A stretch of 64,000 nucleotides of DNA from Botrytis cinerea B05.10 (Eukaryota; Ascomycota; Leotiomycetes; Helotiales; Sclerotiniaceae). Below are positions 1 to 11,110 of this stretch, piece by piece. Made by a program: the position numbers and the translations under genes. Position 1 is the first letter of the stretch, and each line of letters opens with the position of its first letter. The notes beneath the pieces were generated by a model that did not search any database, was not told the DNA's origin, and was given only the letters and a program-made list of their open reading frames with translations. Where the stretch lies: the NCBI RefSeq assembly GCF_000143535.2, contig NC_037310.1:1798001-1862000 (forward strand), read 5' to 3'.

Positions 1-78
1 ATGTCATGCTTGTGAAAGAACGCCCGATTCCGCTTCCCGAATATATCTAGAGTAATTATAAGCAAATTTTCAAGAAAA

Positions 79-1978
79 TCATTTTCGAACCAGATATAAC
101 TTACACATTGGAACACTGAGCAAGCAAATACCAACCTGAATACTCGAGACTATCATAAAAGTATCATAGACACCATTCTTGACAAGCCACTCGTATCCAC
201 TCCATGTGAGGCCAAAACTGAAGAAGTTCTTAAATATCAAAAGGCAAGTAAATGCTTCGATAGCGATGTCCCCTATTTCAATTGTCAAAAATCATGCATA
301 TCAAACTAGGAAAGGAAAGGAGAACAGGGGAAACGAACTGTGTGCATCAACAATATAAAGTGAACTAAACATGTTAGTTAAACTATTCTCCAAAATCTAA
401 AGCGCGGCGGAACAAACTCACCTCGCCACAGCTCCAATTACCATTCCCATAACCTCCAACCCAAAGAAGAAAATTGGCCAAAACCAGCCAAAATCCACTG
501 GTCTATTTGCCGTAATCCCAAATCCATAAAGTCCCGCGCAACCAAAAATAAACTGTGGAATTACCAACAAGATTCTAAATTCTGGCTCGTATATGCCGTT
601 GTTTTTTCTCGTCATGTATTTGGCACTCCAATCAGAAAGGACTCCCGCAACAATGAAACCGAGAATCGCGCCGACGAAAGCACCCGTGTAGGCATAGCCA
701 GTTTTTACTTCATCCCAGAAAAGAGGCGGGCCAAGGAAGATTGCCGCGAGAATGATTCCAATAAAGACGGTCCAGCCGATAAGGGCTCCCTGAATAAGAC
801 AGGCCCAAAAGATTGCTGGTTGAAAAAACAGAGGAAATGGCCGCAAGCAAAGTTTCCAGAAACTTTCATCGGAGTAGCGACCACTAAATGGCATGAGAGT
901 GCCTCTGTAATTCGATTTGCCTCTGCCATATGAAGTGTGCGTTCTTCTAGATTTTTCATGTGGGGACAAACTGCCATTACTATTTGCTGTGACGATGGTT
1001 TCTGTCGTATTAGGTCCCCGGAGTATTTGTTCTAATTCATGGCCTGGTTTCAATATAAATTGGTCTATTTCGTCGGTAGATGCTAGATCGGTGTTCAAAT
1101 GAAGAGGCCGTACATATGCAGTTTCGGGAACGAAAAAAACCACAAGTGGCAGACAAACTCCAACGAAAATAGCGACAAAGTAGAACGACCATGGCCAACC
1201 AATTGTATGGGTGATTTTACCAACCAAAATTGGTGTAAAGAAGCAACCACCAAACACTGCAAGGTTAGTCAACGCCATACGTTTACCACGTTCATGGACG
1301 AAATATATGTCGCCAACGGTAGCGTTGACCAAGGCTTCAAAGGGAGCTGTTCCTATCCCTTGGAATATCCGTGCCCAAACTAGACTTGCATAAGATTTGG
1401 AGGCACCTCCCCAAGCACTTGAGAAAATCAAGATCACCGTCCCAAGAAGAAACTGATGTCTCTTGCCCCATATTCTAGCCGAAGGTATGTAGAAGATCCC
1501 AACAGCTCCTACGCCCATCAGATAGTACCCCGTCAGAATCGCAATCTCTGTAAATGGTAAATTGAAATGTAATGATAGAGTTAAAGTATTCGCAGCGAGG
1601 ATAGGACCCAGACAGGTTGCGAATATCGAAACGATTGAGAGGACAAGGAGGATAACATCGCGCTTCCACAGTGGCCAATTCTAGACACCATTGAAGTAAT
1701 CAGTAAGAGATATGTCTTCCCGTGTTGGATAGAAGACTATACCAGAGGATCCCTGGGGTCATCGCTAGGTTGCGGGACGAGAATGATAGGAACAGGACCC
1801 GATGTATCACACTTCAAGCCGGCAGATTCAGCACTTGCGACTTGGGGTCTTTCGGGGTCGTCAAAATACCGAGTGGTGCCTTGGAACAATCAGTAACGAG
1901 TAAGTTTTCGGATCAGAAAAAGTAAGAAATCCTACCAGGAACATGTTCCATCTTATCCTCTAGAATAAGCAACCCCAT
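79..1978 (-). CDS. MFS transporter, DHA1 (drug/polyamine:H+ antiporter-like)
   Basis: Twelve-helix major facilitator of the plasma membrane, probably exporting drugs, polyamines or similar small molecules; the substrate cannot be read from sequence. Five exons fit frame and splice consensus: 1978-1936, 1879-1743, 1680-422, 364-339 and 272-79, giving 552 residues. The N-terminus has the MEHVPGT motif and the DPRDPLNWP stretch common in fungal DHA1 proteins. Helix 2-3 carries the G-x(3)-P-SARIWGKR signature, and a long hydrophilic loop lies in the middle. Exon 4 is only 26 nt but restores the conserved YIVDAHRDIAIEAF segment before the last two helices. The start follows from the MGLLILEDKMEHVPG opening, which matches relatives. 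The nearest gene lies 1.3 kb away and is transcribed divergently. Family call is firm; specificity is open. Confidence 0.88.
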
Positions 1979-2310
1979 CTTTACCAGATAAGGAAGCCCT
2001 CTTGTTCATAAATGTAAGTCCCGCTGCGAAATGATTTGTGCTGACTGGACTCAGGTTCAGTGAAAGGATATCCTTCCGTCCTACTCTCGCAATAATATGA
2101 GATCCATTCCTGGGCTCCTAGGTACTTTCTTTGGTTGTGTGTATGGACGAGGCTGGAATTGAAAATGTGATTTGTATTATTGGGGGCTCATGAGAGATGT
2201 TTGGGGCTAGTGCTGTGGCTAAAATGGTTATCGGCTAGTGATGAGCTGATATTGTGATCAGCTAAAAAAGGGTCAGAGTGGCTCGAGAGTCCTTGCGGGG
2301 AACCTTGAAC

Positions 2311-2330
2311 ATTGATTGATTGATTGATTG
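2311..2330. repeat. (ATTG)5 microsatellite
   Basis: Five perfect copies of the 4-mer in the upstream region of the MFS transporter. Confidence 0.9.
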
Positions 2331-2410
2331 AACATAGAGTTGCCATCCTTATCTAGCGTTGTTCGCCAAGTTATTACTCTGTAGGTGTTCAGGTGGACAG
2401 AGGGCGAGAA

Positions 2411-2438
2411 GGGAGAGGAAGAGGAAGAGGAAGAGGAA
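2411..2438. repeat. GAGGAA purine repeat
   Basis: Four to five copies of GAGGAA, an all-purine run. Confidence 0.85.
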
Positions 2439-3316
2439 AACTAGCGTCCTTGGTAGATAGAATATGTGGGTAACATTCAGCCAAATGAACAGCCATATGG
2501 ACAGACGCGAACTGTCAAAGAAGTCAGGAGCAACTGTTGAAGGATTTCTTTAGAATGAGACCTATCAACCGGATGGTTTACTTACTATTCCGTCGTCTAG
2601 ATTCATTCAATACTGACCACAGATAGAAAAGACTGCCTAGAAAGTCTTTACTCTTCGCCTAGCAGGTGGCTAATTGATACAGATGAGGCAGTATTGATAA
2701 AGAGCCCACACATTCGAGCTCTGCACTTACCGTCTTGTATTGTCAGCTAGAAACTTATACACTTTTGCTAAACTTTATATAAACTTTAGGGGGAGTCGTA
2801 TAGGTGTGCAAGATACGAACTTAGATTGGAGCCAGGAAAGACTGGCAATTGAAACTTCGACTGTGGCGACATTCATTCCTGGATTCTCCATGCAAGTACC
2901 TATCTGATGACAAGAAATCAAATAAATCGTGAACTCTATACCTTTCCTACCTTCCTAATGAATCCCCAATTTGTGATTGGCATTTTCAATTGTTCTTTTG
3001 AGTTTGTTGGGCGGAAAGGCTTTAGCAGGGGGCAATGCCGATGCCAATATTGCTTCGCAGACGCGAACTGCAAGTCGTGCCAATCGCGAGAAGAGATGGC
3101 GGCCGGTGGCTTGTACAAGTTGTACTCTGCATGGCTTGATTTTATTTAAACCTAGATGCTACCTCCTCTTTGAGGAAAACAGTGAATTCCAAGGTTCCCT
3201 TGAACCATCCCATCTCTCAATCCAGTTTGTGCGAATTTACGCTCATTTTGTCACTCCAGCTCGTCAATTCGACAACTCACCAATTGAGCCATCTGTCGTC
3301 GTACGTTACTGAAAAC

Positions 3317-3979
3317 ATGAAGATTAATTCTGTCGCGATTGCCATCAGCACAGTGCTCGCAGGTTTCGCCTCGGCACAAAATGGACTCCCAACCTGTGCA
3401 GTGAGTTCGAATAAGCTTTTCTTCCCATTTCCCATTGTTATACCAATCACCTTATCTCTGGTTCAGCCGTGTGCCGATCTGTTGTGCATCGTGAAGCCAG
3501 CTTGCTGATATCGATATTCCATGTAGCAATCGTGTGTTACCCAATACACGACGGGCTCTCAGATCGCTGGTTGCGCCAGCCTCGATATCGCCTGCATTTG
3601 CTCAAACTCTTCATTTCTGAGTGGCATCGCGTGTTGTTTGGCCGACGCTTGCAATGCCGAGGATGAGCAGACTGCGGTTACTTATGCTCAGAATCTATGC
3701 AGAACTTCGGGCGTAACCAATTTGCCATCGGTGGTCTCGTGCGTCTCGTCCGCTAGCTCGACCTCGTCCAGCGCAGCAAGCAGTGCCACTGGAGCGACAG
3801 GCACAACAACTTCGGGTTCAAGTACAGCTTCGGGGACGGGCACAAGTTCGTCAAATACAGCAACTGGATCTGCGACTTCTGCGTCAGCTTCTGCCACAAG
3901 CAACGCGGGACTTCAAAATGAAATTGGTGCTGGAGCTGGCTTGCTTGGTGGATTGGCAGTCATAGTCGGGCTGTTGTGA
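3317..3979 (+). CDS. CFEM-domain GPI-anchored cell-wall protein
   Basis: Secreted, probably GPI-anchored fungal surface protein of 178 residues; CFEM proteins bind haem or serve as adhesins and effectors. Two exons, 3317-3400 and 3527-3979, are joined in phase 0. Residues 1-20 form a clear signal peptide ending ASA. The CFEM core spans about residues 25-90 with the family cysteine pattern (PTCA, QSC, GC, IAC-IC, CC, DAC, NLC) and the conserved Asp four residues after the third cysteine, which in haem-binding CFEMs is the axial ligand. A Ser/Thr/Ala-rich stalk of about 60 residues and a hydrophobic GPI-type tail ([17 protein letters not shown]) follow. A nearer acceptor CAG at 3467 would bring in a stop in frame, so the acceptor at 3526 was chosen. 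One extra Cys (CC pair) exceeds the canonical eight. Confidence 0.92.
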
Positions 3980-4426
3980 GAGATTACACGGCATATGACA
4001 AAGGGGTGGGGAGGAATTGCTTCTGATCCTGCAATCATGATACGTTGACACACGGGGTCGAATCTAGGTTTGTGGAGCATAAATCCATGGCTATATTGAA
4101 TAATTGGTACCTGAGACAAAAGCACTTGTTTCCCGGAAGACAACTGGGGCTGTTCAGGGATAGGACGGAGGTTGCGGAGTTATTAGTTCACTTCTAGTTT
4201 TCCATACATAATACATGATTGCCATGCTTCCAGAAGCTGAATAAACTAATAATGCACATGTCGGTTCGCATAAGAAAAACCCATCGTGTCTTCAAGGTTC
4301 TCGAAACATAAGAAATTTCGAGTTCATCTAGCTAACTTTCCCGGAGCCTTCGGAATCATGTGCCCTTTTCCCAATATCGACACCGAGGTCTGAATCTCTT
4401 ACATAAGTAGGGCACTTTCAATGTTC
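3980..4426. other. Intergenic, nothing seen
   Basis: Downstream of the CFEM gene; 3' UTR and spacer without recognisable elements. Confidence 0.5.
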
Positions 4427-4917
4427 TCACTTCAAGACCCGGAAGTTCGTTCCGCCTTGCAATGCCAGGATTAGATTCTTCAACCAGACCGGCGGGTCTG
4501 TAATATCAGTCGATTGAACGGCTTCTTTGCCGAAATGACCAGGAACATCGTGAGTGCCATTATTGCCGGGGACTGAAATGAACTTGGAGTCTAGACCTGG
4601 GGAAATGTCCTCGGAGGCTCGGTTCGGTGATCTTGCATGAACCATGCCGTCCTTAATTGAGGACGTCTGGGAGAGTGAGACGACGATGAGAAGGACGTGG
4701 GTGTTTTCGGTAGAGAATATTAGATGACTTTCGGGAAATCCTGATGCTGCTGATACATTCCGTGAATTAAAGAACACTCTAATACATGTCATGCTGCTTA
4801 CCTGCGGGCGGGGGAGGAGTGCCCGATATGCCAATGCCAGCCTTTCGAAACTGTCAAAGTCCTCGTGCCACATAGATGAATTCCCGACGATTGCAATATT
4901 TGATCGTACTGGGGTAA
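4427..4917 (-). pseudogene. Possible broken or mis-modelled gene, unknown
   Basis: Not recognised. A minus-strand reading frame runs from a possible acceptor (CCCCAG, ending near 4918) through a segment containing NIAIVGNSSMWHEDFDSF, with protein-like composition, to a CAG|GTAAGC donor near 4801. After the likely acceptor TCAG near 4740 the spliced frame meets a stop after a few codons. Unspliced, the frame stays open to 4427 (148 residues from the internal Met at 4873). No upstream ATG exon could be linked with confidence. It may be a degraded gene, a gene with a splice form I failed to find, or chance. Nothing in it identifies a family. Confidence 0.22.
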
Positions 4918-7115
4918 GATTGACATGTCAGGCCCCCTGGTTCCCGAGTGCCTGCTTGGGATTGGTGGTGCTGGGCGACAGTTGTCCTTGAACCCATAGT
5001 TCCTTACACATATCAGACGAGAATCCGCTTTGACCTGTAGACAAATCCATCCAAGTGAACATGATGTAGTTTCAGCTTGGACCTCTTTTTTTCCAACGGT
5101 GAGATGAAGCAACGCAAAATGTCTAGGTGAAAGTGGGTAGCAAAAGTATCACCGATGAGCTGACTTAGCTCCTTGGGTCTTCTTCATGTCCTCTGCACGA
5201 GTGCGTCTCTTCAACATAATCGCATGTGACCTTGAGCTGGTTTCGGCACTTGCTATTTTTACACAGTGAAGCCTTCGGGAATCACCACAAGTGGACAATT
5301 TGGAGCATATTTCCTTATCATACGTTTTCTTCTTCCCTTGGCATTCCTTGAGATCATGTCCCGAGAAATTAGAAGCAGCAAGACGCCCAGCATCCCATGG
5401 CCCCATGTATAAACTCTGGTTCCACAAGCCCTCCTTACACTCTTGCAATCATATGGCCGTCGAGCCGTTTGCATGGGTGGATGTGTTCCTTGGGGCTCGG
5501 GGTAGAGAGAGATAGGGTCCATAGGGCACAGACTGGGTTGCATTGAGCAAATAATTGCTTTTTCCCTTCAATATCTCGGCCCCTTCATCAAATCTCAAAG
5601 CGATTTGGTGGTAGCATGCTGTGTGAGATCTGAGTCGATCGGGATCGAAGAGCATGGGAGGCAATACGCAAATAGGAGATTTTGGCGAGATAAGATAGGG
5701 ATGCATGCTTAGATCTAGCGCAGCACCAACGACTTCTGGAATACATTATTAAATCTACGATGCGATAGGACGTCCTGTTTGGATAATTTCCGGGTTTCAA
5801 TGTCCCTGTACACTGCTGGTGTCGAGGGAGGTGTATTACGAAAGGATTTTCAATCGTCCAAGGAAGGCTAAAGTGACATTCAGCTAGCTGTGTGGGAGAT
5901 GAACAACCGCATTGCCATATTTGATCATTCCCAATGCTGTTTCTCAGGCATTGAGTGTTAAAGATAGAGCTAAATGCTGTTGCCGAACAGATATCTGTAT
6001 TCGTAAGCCTTCTTAGCCCTTTCGGTCCTTGTAAGACTTCCTAAAACGGGAAGATCTCACCACCTGTGTAGGTCTTGACGTGCGTCGATGTGTTGACTCC
6101 CGGAAAGGACAACTTGTTTCTTTCGTACGATGCGCGTTTTGCTTTTCGTCGCCCCCAGAGTGCAACCCATACCGATGCACACATACACACATACACACAT
6201 ACACACATACACACATACACACATACACATATACACATGTACACATATACCACCTCATTATCGAGGATTGATGCTTGACATGGTGCCACCAGGATTCGAC
6301 CCAAGAAATCACGGACCTTGCGCTACTTTTTTTTTCAACGCCATGTCACGGACACACATCTCTCAAGCTGCGACTTGCACACAAAAATTCCCAAAATGCT
6401 TCGCACACCACCGCACCAGTTAATTTATCTAACAAACACATCCAAATCTCACACGGGCATACCCTGTCCAGTTGCCATGTCTCTTAATCGGATCCTCCCA
6501 CGCATCCACACGATCCACATTTCCAACAGCCCCGAATGCTCATGAACGACTATGGATATGGATGGTAGGTGCAAAGTCCTAATGCTGCGTTTGCTATCTG
6601 CCAGACAGTGGCCTTGCCCGCGTTCATCTGCCCGGAACCCAGTACGGATGCTCGCCATATGCCTTATTCGCCTGTAGATGTTTGGGTACGGGGCGCATTA
6701 TCCCACCAGGGGTTACGGGTGTGAAGCTTTGATTCAAATGGCATACCGAGCCCTCCCCGCTGGCAGCGCATATCATCCGTTCACATCAGCAACTTTGCAG
6801 CAGGCGTATCGTATCATCGTTCGTTTCTTTTTTCACCTCTTGACTCTTGAGTTTGTATCTGTCGTGTACAGGTTACAATATCACAGTTGTACTCGAGATC
6901 TAACACAGTCACCGATTTGTCTCTGCTCAGACACCATTTTGGCATTGGTGGCTAGAGCTTTCCCTTGCTTTTCTCATTAGTTGCCTTTCCGTGACGCCTT
7001 TATACTTGTTTACATTCTGTTGCTTTTTCAAACAGTGTTACAGGGAAGGTTCAGGTGATATATCCACATCTATTCTTTTCGTTATATTTCAGCCTCAAAA
7101 AGTTTCGACATTGGA
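4918..7115. other. Intergenic with microsatellite
   Basis: About 2.2 kb with only short, overlapping chance ORFs and the 8-mer microsatellite at 6.2 kb. No domain-like reading frame seen on either strand. Confidence 0.5.
6177..6250. repeat. (ACACACAT)n microsatellite
   Basis: About nine copies of an ACACACAT/ACACAT unit, imperfect toward the right end. It creates spurious ORFs rich in His-Thr-Tyr (plus strand) and Cys-Val-Tyr (minus strand). Confidence 0.95.
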
Positions 7116-7123
7116 TATATAAA
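7116..7123 (+). promoter_or_regulatory. TATA box of microprotein gene
   Basis: TATATAAA on the plus strand, followed by a pyrimidine-rich leader and a leader intron (7238-7323) that ends five bases before the start codon at 7328. Confidence 0.5.
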
Positions 7124-7327
7124 GGTATGAGATTCTCCCTGACTCGTACTTGTCCGATATCAACTTCACATTCGCATTTCAACTCGAGCTTCATTGGAGT
7201 TATATCTCACGTCACTTCTTCACCCGAGCTCCAACTGGTATGTACACTGCCTACCCCTCCAACCCCTTTGGCCATACTAACCTACCACCCAAGTCCATCC
7301 TCAAAATACGCCATTCTCTTCAGCACA

Positions 7328-7489
7328 ATGTGCGAATACACAAGGAACTACTATATCTACACTTCATGTATCGATCCTGGAGCTCACTACTTCTCAACCT
7401 CCATCGACGGCAGCAAAGAACGCCAATGTGCAAAGGGGCCCCACGAACGATACATTGTCGTGCCCGGGCATTGCCCTCTATGCTCATGA
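7328..7489 (+). CDS. Cys-rich microprotein, 53 aa, unknown function
   Basis: Small fungal protein of unknown function that fits a pattern I associate with fungal orphan microproteins: an N-terminal MC-Y motif, a central TSC-x2-PG-x-H, then C-x3-PHERYIV-x-PG-x-CPLC near the C-terminus. The paired cysteines with His could bind metal; that is inference. The gene has a good structure: TATATAAA about 210 nt upstream, a leader intron 7238-7323 with GTATGT donor, CTAAC branch point and TTCAG acceptor, and the ATG five bases after the splice. The frame is also open upstream of this ATG, but that part is removed as intron. Too short for domain assignment. Confidence 0.55.
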   Translation: MCEYTRNYYIYTSCIDPGAHYFSTSIDGSKERQCAKGPHERYIVVPGHCPLCS

Positions 7490-10129
7490 ATGCCGACATC
7501 ATCACCAAGCCTCAGAAATCTCTAGGTGGTTCCACATGTCACATTCGACTTTACGCACCATGATTCGCACTTTTATTTCGCGTTTGCCCTTGCACCAATA
7601 CCCCCAACATCATATGGCAGAATTTTGGACGAATTTCTTCCGCAACAAACTCGGGCATCAACATAGAACTTCAGCGAATCGATCTACTTCTTTATTAGGC
7701 GAGCTTTTTTTGAGCAGGGTGTTCAGGAAAAGCTAGGGAATGGGTTTTTCATTTTGATTTTGGGGATATACATTTGTCACCGATGGAGTTTTTATTGGTC
7801 AATTTTGCTTCTCGTGTATCGTCAACGGCTGGGGGAAAAAATTTGGATAGAGCTGGATCTCGGGTATTTGCAAAAGCAAGGGATGAAGGAGTATATTTAG
7901 CGATCAACATCATGAAAGTTCTATTCACTGAGAAGCAAGGGAAGGGTTCCGCTTCGGTGCATACACAGATGCACAATTTTTGATTACAGGCTTTATCCAA
8001 GTCTTCATTCATATTCAATTACAATTTTTTAACCGATCTACCTTTCCCTCTCTTCTCCGGCTTATTTCCATCTTCAAAAGTCGAGATTTCTGGTGGGCGA
8101 GATTTTCTTTTGATAGTTCTAGTCGAGTACCTTACATTAGTGTCCGCATATGTGGCTGTTTACGAGCCAGTTATACAGCATGATTTCTGTTCGAGCCACG
8201 AACGCTGCGACGATCCTCGCTATACTAAAGCAAGAACCGGGAGAATAGAGCCGAATTAGATGCAGAAGTACTGATAATCACATGGATGATATCTTTGGGG
8301 GCGCAAAAAGGAATCAGCGAGTCCTCAAATAATCCGATACGATATATCTCCTTTTAGTATTTCGGCGCCGAACACAATCGCTTCTTCACGGTTAGGTTCG
8401 TACCTGTTGACTATTTCTTCTTTCCCAATCAGTACGATGAAGCTTTGTCAGTCCTCTAGGCGGAGCTTTCTTCTTCGCGGCGTGAACTAGCTTGCTATCA
8501 AGCCCACAGTGTCCTCACATGAAGATTTTTCTTCTCCAAATATGGGGACCCCTTTTAGATTCTTAGGGTAATTGAGGTTGGGGATCCATGGGGAAAAATC
8601 TGACAAATCGAAACTCAAAAGAGGGATTGTGTTTTTTAACCTCCCCGATCGCGGCGAGAAGGTTATTTCTCAGCTGAAACGTAAATGTGAGGAATGTATG
8701 TGTGTAATCTGTATGTAATCTGTCTGTATGTACGGTATATTTGCGAAATAGCCGAATTCTTCAGCCGTGGATTTGGAACGAGGAAGAGGAAGCGGGAGGC
8801 TGAAAAGAATGGATGGATAGACAGGGGATGGAGGATCCCCCACTTCGGCTTTTTTGGGTGGATGTGGGGATTTGGCGGATAAATATTTACTAGGTTCGGA
8901 TATCAAAATTACCTAGGTACTACACTACGTATGTTCCATGAATCTTGCATTGCCCAGAAGATATTCTTCTATATCGCGAGTATGATGTACCTGTCTATCT
9001 AAGGTTACTGTCGTGGCTTCAATATGCATAGTGCGATCATTGCAATGGAGACTGTGCACGGGGTTGTACTCGTGCCGGTGCGGCTTGTATGAAGACCATT
9101 CGAAACGGCATATGGGTCTGCACCATCTCGAAGTTGTTTGAGAGGTATCTTGTACATGCCTCGGTCCTTCGTATGATTGTATCTCATTCTATGTGGATAC
9201 GAATGTGCACTGCAGCGTTGACGAGTTTGACACAGGACGGCTTAAGTTTCTTCGCCCTCCATAGACCTCGGATGGACTATTGTTGTAGTCAGGAAATTCA
9301 AGGATGTCCTGTTTACTTGGTGGCCGGTACGAGTATAATCCATCGTCATAATTTTTCCGCGTCAAACTAAGGATGTCCTCAACCGCAATCCTATTAGAGT
9401 GCATCGTTCTATAACGGATGTGGCTCAATAACTGCATCGCTAAGAAGCCGTGGGAAGCTAGAACGTTGATGCTTGGTCCCCTTCGAGGCCGTTAAGGAAG
9501 ATATTTGGTCCACAAACTTTATTCAACACTACTATGCACTTATGATGATACCGGTCCCGAGCCCTTCCAGTTAAGGGCAATGTCTGTGCACCAGTACTGT
9601 ATGAGCAAAAAGAGCCGACGAGGTCATTTTTTGCTCCAGAAATCGGCTAAGATGTGCGATTAATTGCAGAATGGACAATCTCCGAGGCAACCTAGGCAGG
9701 GATAGGGTAAGAGCTTTTATCAGCATACACAACAGTTGGACTTGCCAAGTGGCATTCCCTCTAGTTACATATCATCCAGTGATGCCAATCCTCTCCTGTA
9801 TAGTCCTGTGGCCACAAGCGAGTAACCGCCGACTGAACTCGTAATCTGCCATCTTAGCGTGATGGCAAACGTTTTGAAGTTTGAACAGGCGCTAGCCTTG
9901 AACTGAACAGAGCTTCCATTTGTACCTCGAAACTTTAATTGAACCCCGAAGTCTAGACACGGGACGAGACACAATTCGAAGTCCAGCCGCCGTTCGCGAC
10001 GGTCTGTTCCACGCCGTGACAATCGGTTTGTCCCGCAATTGACCCCTCAAATCATCGGTTCCTGGTCTTGGGTGTACCTTCTTAATGCGGATTTCGTTCC
10101 GACGCTTTTTATGAAGCTTGTGTGCACAC
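7490..10129. other. Intergenic, no gene supported
   Basis: About 2.6 kb with ORFs below 105 codons, none protein-like. A Tyr/Cys-coding stretch near 8.7 kb comes from a repeated TGTATGTAATCTG motif. Possible decayed repeat DNA toward the right end. Confidence 0.5.
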
Positions 10130-11110
10130 CAAAATTACGAACATCAAAGAATCTTCAAAAATATTTCTTCTCAGATATCTACTAGACCGCCATGTTATGA
10201 CCTTATTGGGGCTTAGTGACCAATCAAACATCAGGATTTCTTGAATTTCATTCAATATTCACATTTATTGTCTAATATAAAATCCAGTCAATATCATTTC
10301 TATATCAAAATTTTGAATATAATATTATATACCAATCTCAAATCTTTACCATTTTTTAAAATTACAAAAAATAGAACTTTGAAATCACAATTGAAAACCT
10401 CATCAAAATAGCTATTCTATCCAATAAGGCTTTATCATTCAAGGATTGTCGCACGGACCACCCCGGAGTCACAAGATGACAGTCTAGGGGATACAGTGAC
10501 TCGTAATTGAAAAAAGTCGTAGCTTAAAAATACATCAAAAATGATTATTTTCCAATCTTTTCAATAGTGTATAATTGTTTATAGAAAGAATTTTAATATC
10601 TGGAATCTTTTTATATAATAGAGATTCAGTAATTACTTGATAGAAATTATATCAAGTATTTGTTGAAATTTTATTTGGTTTAGAGTTTATAGTTTAAAGT
10701 TGAAGCTTCCTAAAAATAAAAAAAAATAAATTGAAAATGTGTTAAATTGATTAATAAAATTGTTACGAAATAGAATTCTTGAATTTCATTAATTTTTTAT
10801 TAAAATTTGTATGAATGTGTATGATATATCAAGATTTCATTGTAATCAATTCAGAGGTTTTCAGAATATGCAAGTTTAAAAAGGGTGAAAAATGATCATC
10901 TTTGGTGTATTTTTCGATTCCGGCTCATTTCAATTGTCTAGTCCTGTGGATCTCGTTACCAAGCTTCTTCCAAATTCGACGAAACATGACACATATAACA
11001 TATAACATATAGCAACTATTAATTTCTGGACAATATGACGTTTGGTCTTGAATAGAAATATTTATTGATCAATTAACAACAGAATTTTGAACGTGATGTT
11101 GGATTCGAGT
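10130..11110. repeat. AT-rich island, likely decayed transposon (RIP-like)
   Basis: About 1 kb of very AT-rich sequence (some 60-base lines below 20 percent GC) within DNA of ordinary composition. It is interrupted near 10440-10505 by a short GC-balanced patch. A 15-base string, TTCTTGAATTTCATT, occurs twice (near 10235 and 10775). No ORF survives. Such islands in ascomycetes are usually transposon remains altered by C-to-T mutation (RIP), but no transposon domain can be read, so the origin is inferred. Confidence 0.5.

Larger units (their letters stand above)
1979..3316. other. Intergenic, divergent promoters
   Basis: Stretch between the MFS transporter and the CFEM gene, so it holds both promoters. 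Apart from an (ATTG)5 run and a GAGGAA repeat I see nothing coding. The small ORFs near 2.9-3.2 kb look like chance. Confidence 0.6.

Noticed and set aside
6280..6330. tRNA-like T-loop (GGGTCGAATCC, minus strand)
   Set aside because: The T54 position is wrong, the T stem does not pair and no A box or acceptor stem could be found.
6013..6423. Several overlapping ORFs over the ACACACAT repeat
   Set aside because: They are made by the microsatellite, which is stop-free in several frames on both strands.
9765..10022. Minus-strand ORF near the AT island considered as a transposon coding remnant
   Set aside because: 85 codons with no reverse transcriptase, integrase or transposase motif.
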